From an uncultured Faecalibacterium sp. (GTDB lineage: Bacteria > Bacillota > Clostridia > Oscillospirales > Ruminococcaceae): 6,378 nt of DNA. Of this stretch, positions 5,548 to 6,378 are shown piece by piece; position 1 is the stretch's first letter, and each line of letters starts with the position of its first letter. Position numbers and translations under genes: made by a program. The notes below the pieces were generated by a model. It did no database searches and had not been told where the DNA came from. It saw only the letters and a program-made list of their open reading frames with translations. The DNA lies in NCBI GenBank assembly GCA_945982465.1, contig CAMFSB010000100.1, forward strand, positions 1 to 6,378, given 5' to 3'.

Positions 5548-6330
5548 TCAGCCCAGGGCCACGTCCAAAATCATCATCACGCTGAAGCCGATGGCAAAAA
5601 ACACCGTGCCCACGTTGGAATGCTCGCCGGCGGACATTTCGGGGATCAGCTCCTCCACCACCACATACAGCATGGCGCCCGCCGCAAAGCTGAGCAGCAC
5701 CGGCATGGCCGGCATCAGCAGGCCGGCCGCCGCCACGGTCAGCAGCGCGCCGACCGGCTCGGCCAGGCCAGAGAGCACGCCGTAGCCGAACGCTTTGCGC
5801 CGGCTTGCGCCCTCGGCCCGCAGCGGCAGGCTGATGAGGGCCCCCTCGGGGAAATTCTGGCGCTCGAGGCCCAGCGCCAGCGCCAGCGCGCCCATGGCGG
5901 TGATGCCGGCGTCGCCGGCCAAAAAGCCGGCGTATACCACGCCCACCGCCATGCCCTCGGGGATGTTGTGCAGCGTGACGGCCAGCACCAGCATGGTGGT
6001 GCGCCGCAGGTGGCTTTTGGGGCCCTCGGCCTGTTCGGCGTTGCGGTGCAGGTGGGGGATCAGGTGGTCCAGCGCCAGCAAAAACAGCATGCCCAGCCAG
6101 AAGCCGGCGGCCGCCGGCACAAAGGACCAGCTGCCCATCGGCTGGGCCTGCTCCAGCGCCGGGATCAGCAGGCTCCAGATCGAAGCCGCCACCATCACCC
6201 CGGCCGCAAAGCCCGAAAGCGCGCGCTGCACATGGTCGCTCATGGCCCCGTGCAGGAAAAACACGCAGCCCGCCCCCAGGCAGGTTCCCAAAAACGGGAG
6301 CAGGACGCCCTGCAAAAGTGTGATCGTCAT
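5548..6330 (-). CDS. ZIP-family divalent metal transporter (GufA/ZupT-like)
   Basis: Membrane transporter expected to move zinc or similar divalent metals into the cytoplasm. At 260 residues with eight likely membrane spans it matches bacterial ZIP proteins. Metal-site motifs are visible: HNIPEGMAVG at 121-130 (span 4), QNFPEGALISLPLR at 158-171 (span 5), SGLAEPVGA in span 6 (about 187-195) and EELIPEM at 226-232 (span 7). A short polar loop with His residues (HLIPHLHRNAEQ, 89-100) lies between spans 3 and 4, as in the family. Glu156-Arg157 directly precede QNFPEG where relatives usually have small or hydrophobic residues. The ATG at 6330 follows a GGAAAGGGA ribosome-site region. The gene converges on the AraC gene and shares its terminator. 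It has no evident functional tie to the sugar operon. No promoter is discernible in the 48 bases upstream, and substrate specificity is not deducible here. Confidence 0.93.
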   Translation of the reverse strand: MTITLLQGVLLPFLGTCLGAGCVFFLHGAMSDHVQRALSGFAAGVMVAASIWSLLIPALEQAQPMGSWSFVPAAAGFWLGMLFLLALDHLIPHLHRNAEQAEGPKSHLRRTTMLVLAVTLHNIPEGMAVGVVYAGFLAGDAGITAMGALALALGLERQNFPEGALISLPLRAEGASRRKAFGYGVLSGLAEPVGALLTVAAAGLLMPAMPVLLSFAAGAMLYVVVEELIPEMSAGEHSNVGTVFFAIGFSVMMILDVALG

Positions 6331-6378
6331 GGTTATATTCCCTTTCCTGTTTCACATCCGGCCCGCGGCCGTACGGCG

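Noticed and set aside
6368..6377. GCCGTACGGC 10-bp palindrome upstream of the ZIP gene
   Set aside because: It lies at the very edge of the window in extremely GC-rich sequence where short palindromes are frequent. There is no promoter context to judge it.

Overview
The window looks like a GC-rich chromosomal segment of a Gram-positive gut Clostridia. The GC bias, the strong AAAGGAGG-type ribosome binding sites, the lipoprotein-type solute-binding protein and the CUT1/GH36/AraC layout would fit Oscillospiraceae/Ruminococcaceae such as the Gemmiger/Subdoligranulum/Faecalibacterium group. That placement is inferred from style, not from a marker gene.

Positions 1-4302 hold a minus-strand sugar-uptake operon read from right to left. 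It runs: extracellular solute-binding lipoprotein (4302-3013), two CUT1 ABC permeases (2998-2132 and 2135-1299, overlapping by 4 bases), then a GH36 alpha-galactosidase (from 1249, running off the left edge). Positions 4303-4586 are an AT-richer divergent control region with a candidate promoter on each strand and two related inverted repeats. Positions 4587-5450 (+) encode an AraC-family regulator with an N-terminal cupin-type sensor domain. Positions 5474-5516 are a strong intrinsic terminator that can work in both directions. Positions 6330-5548 (-) encode a ZIP-family metal transporter, unrelated to sugar use, which converges on the AraC gene.

The first five genes form a raffinose/melibiose-type (msm/raf-like) unit. 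The lipoprotein should capture an alpha-galactoside, the permease pair should import it, the cytoplasmic GH36 enzyme should remove the terminal galactose, and the divergent AraC protein should sense the sugar and control both directions. No ATP-binding subunit is present, so a shared MsmK/MsiK-type ATPase encoded elsewhere is expected.

The main anomaly is a single in-frame TAG at 3897-3895 that splits the solute-binding protein after residue 135, while the remaining 293 codons stay open in the same frame. The stop sits in the loop of a short perfect inverted repeat. This is either a recent nonsense mutation that disables the transporter, a read or assembly error, or (less likely) a recoding site. 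The AraC gene itself ends in TAG, which argues against general TAG reassignment. I see no mobile element, CRISPR array, tRNA or rRNA, and no clearly new multi-gene system. The points worth a second look are the TAG and the operator-like palindromes.
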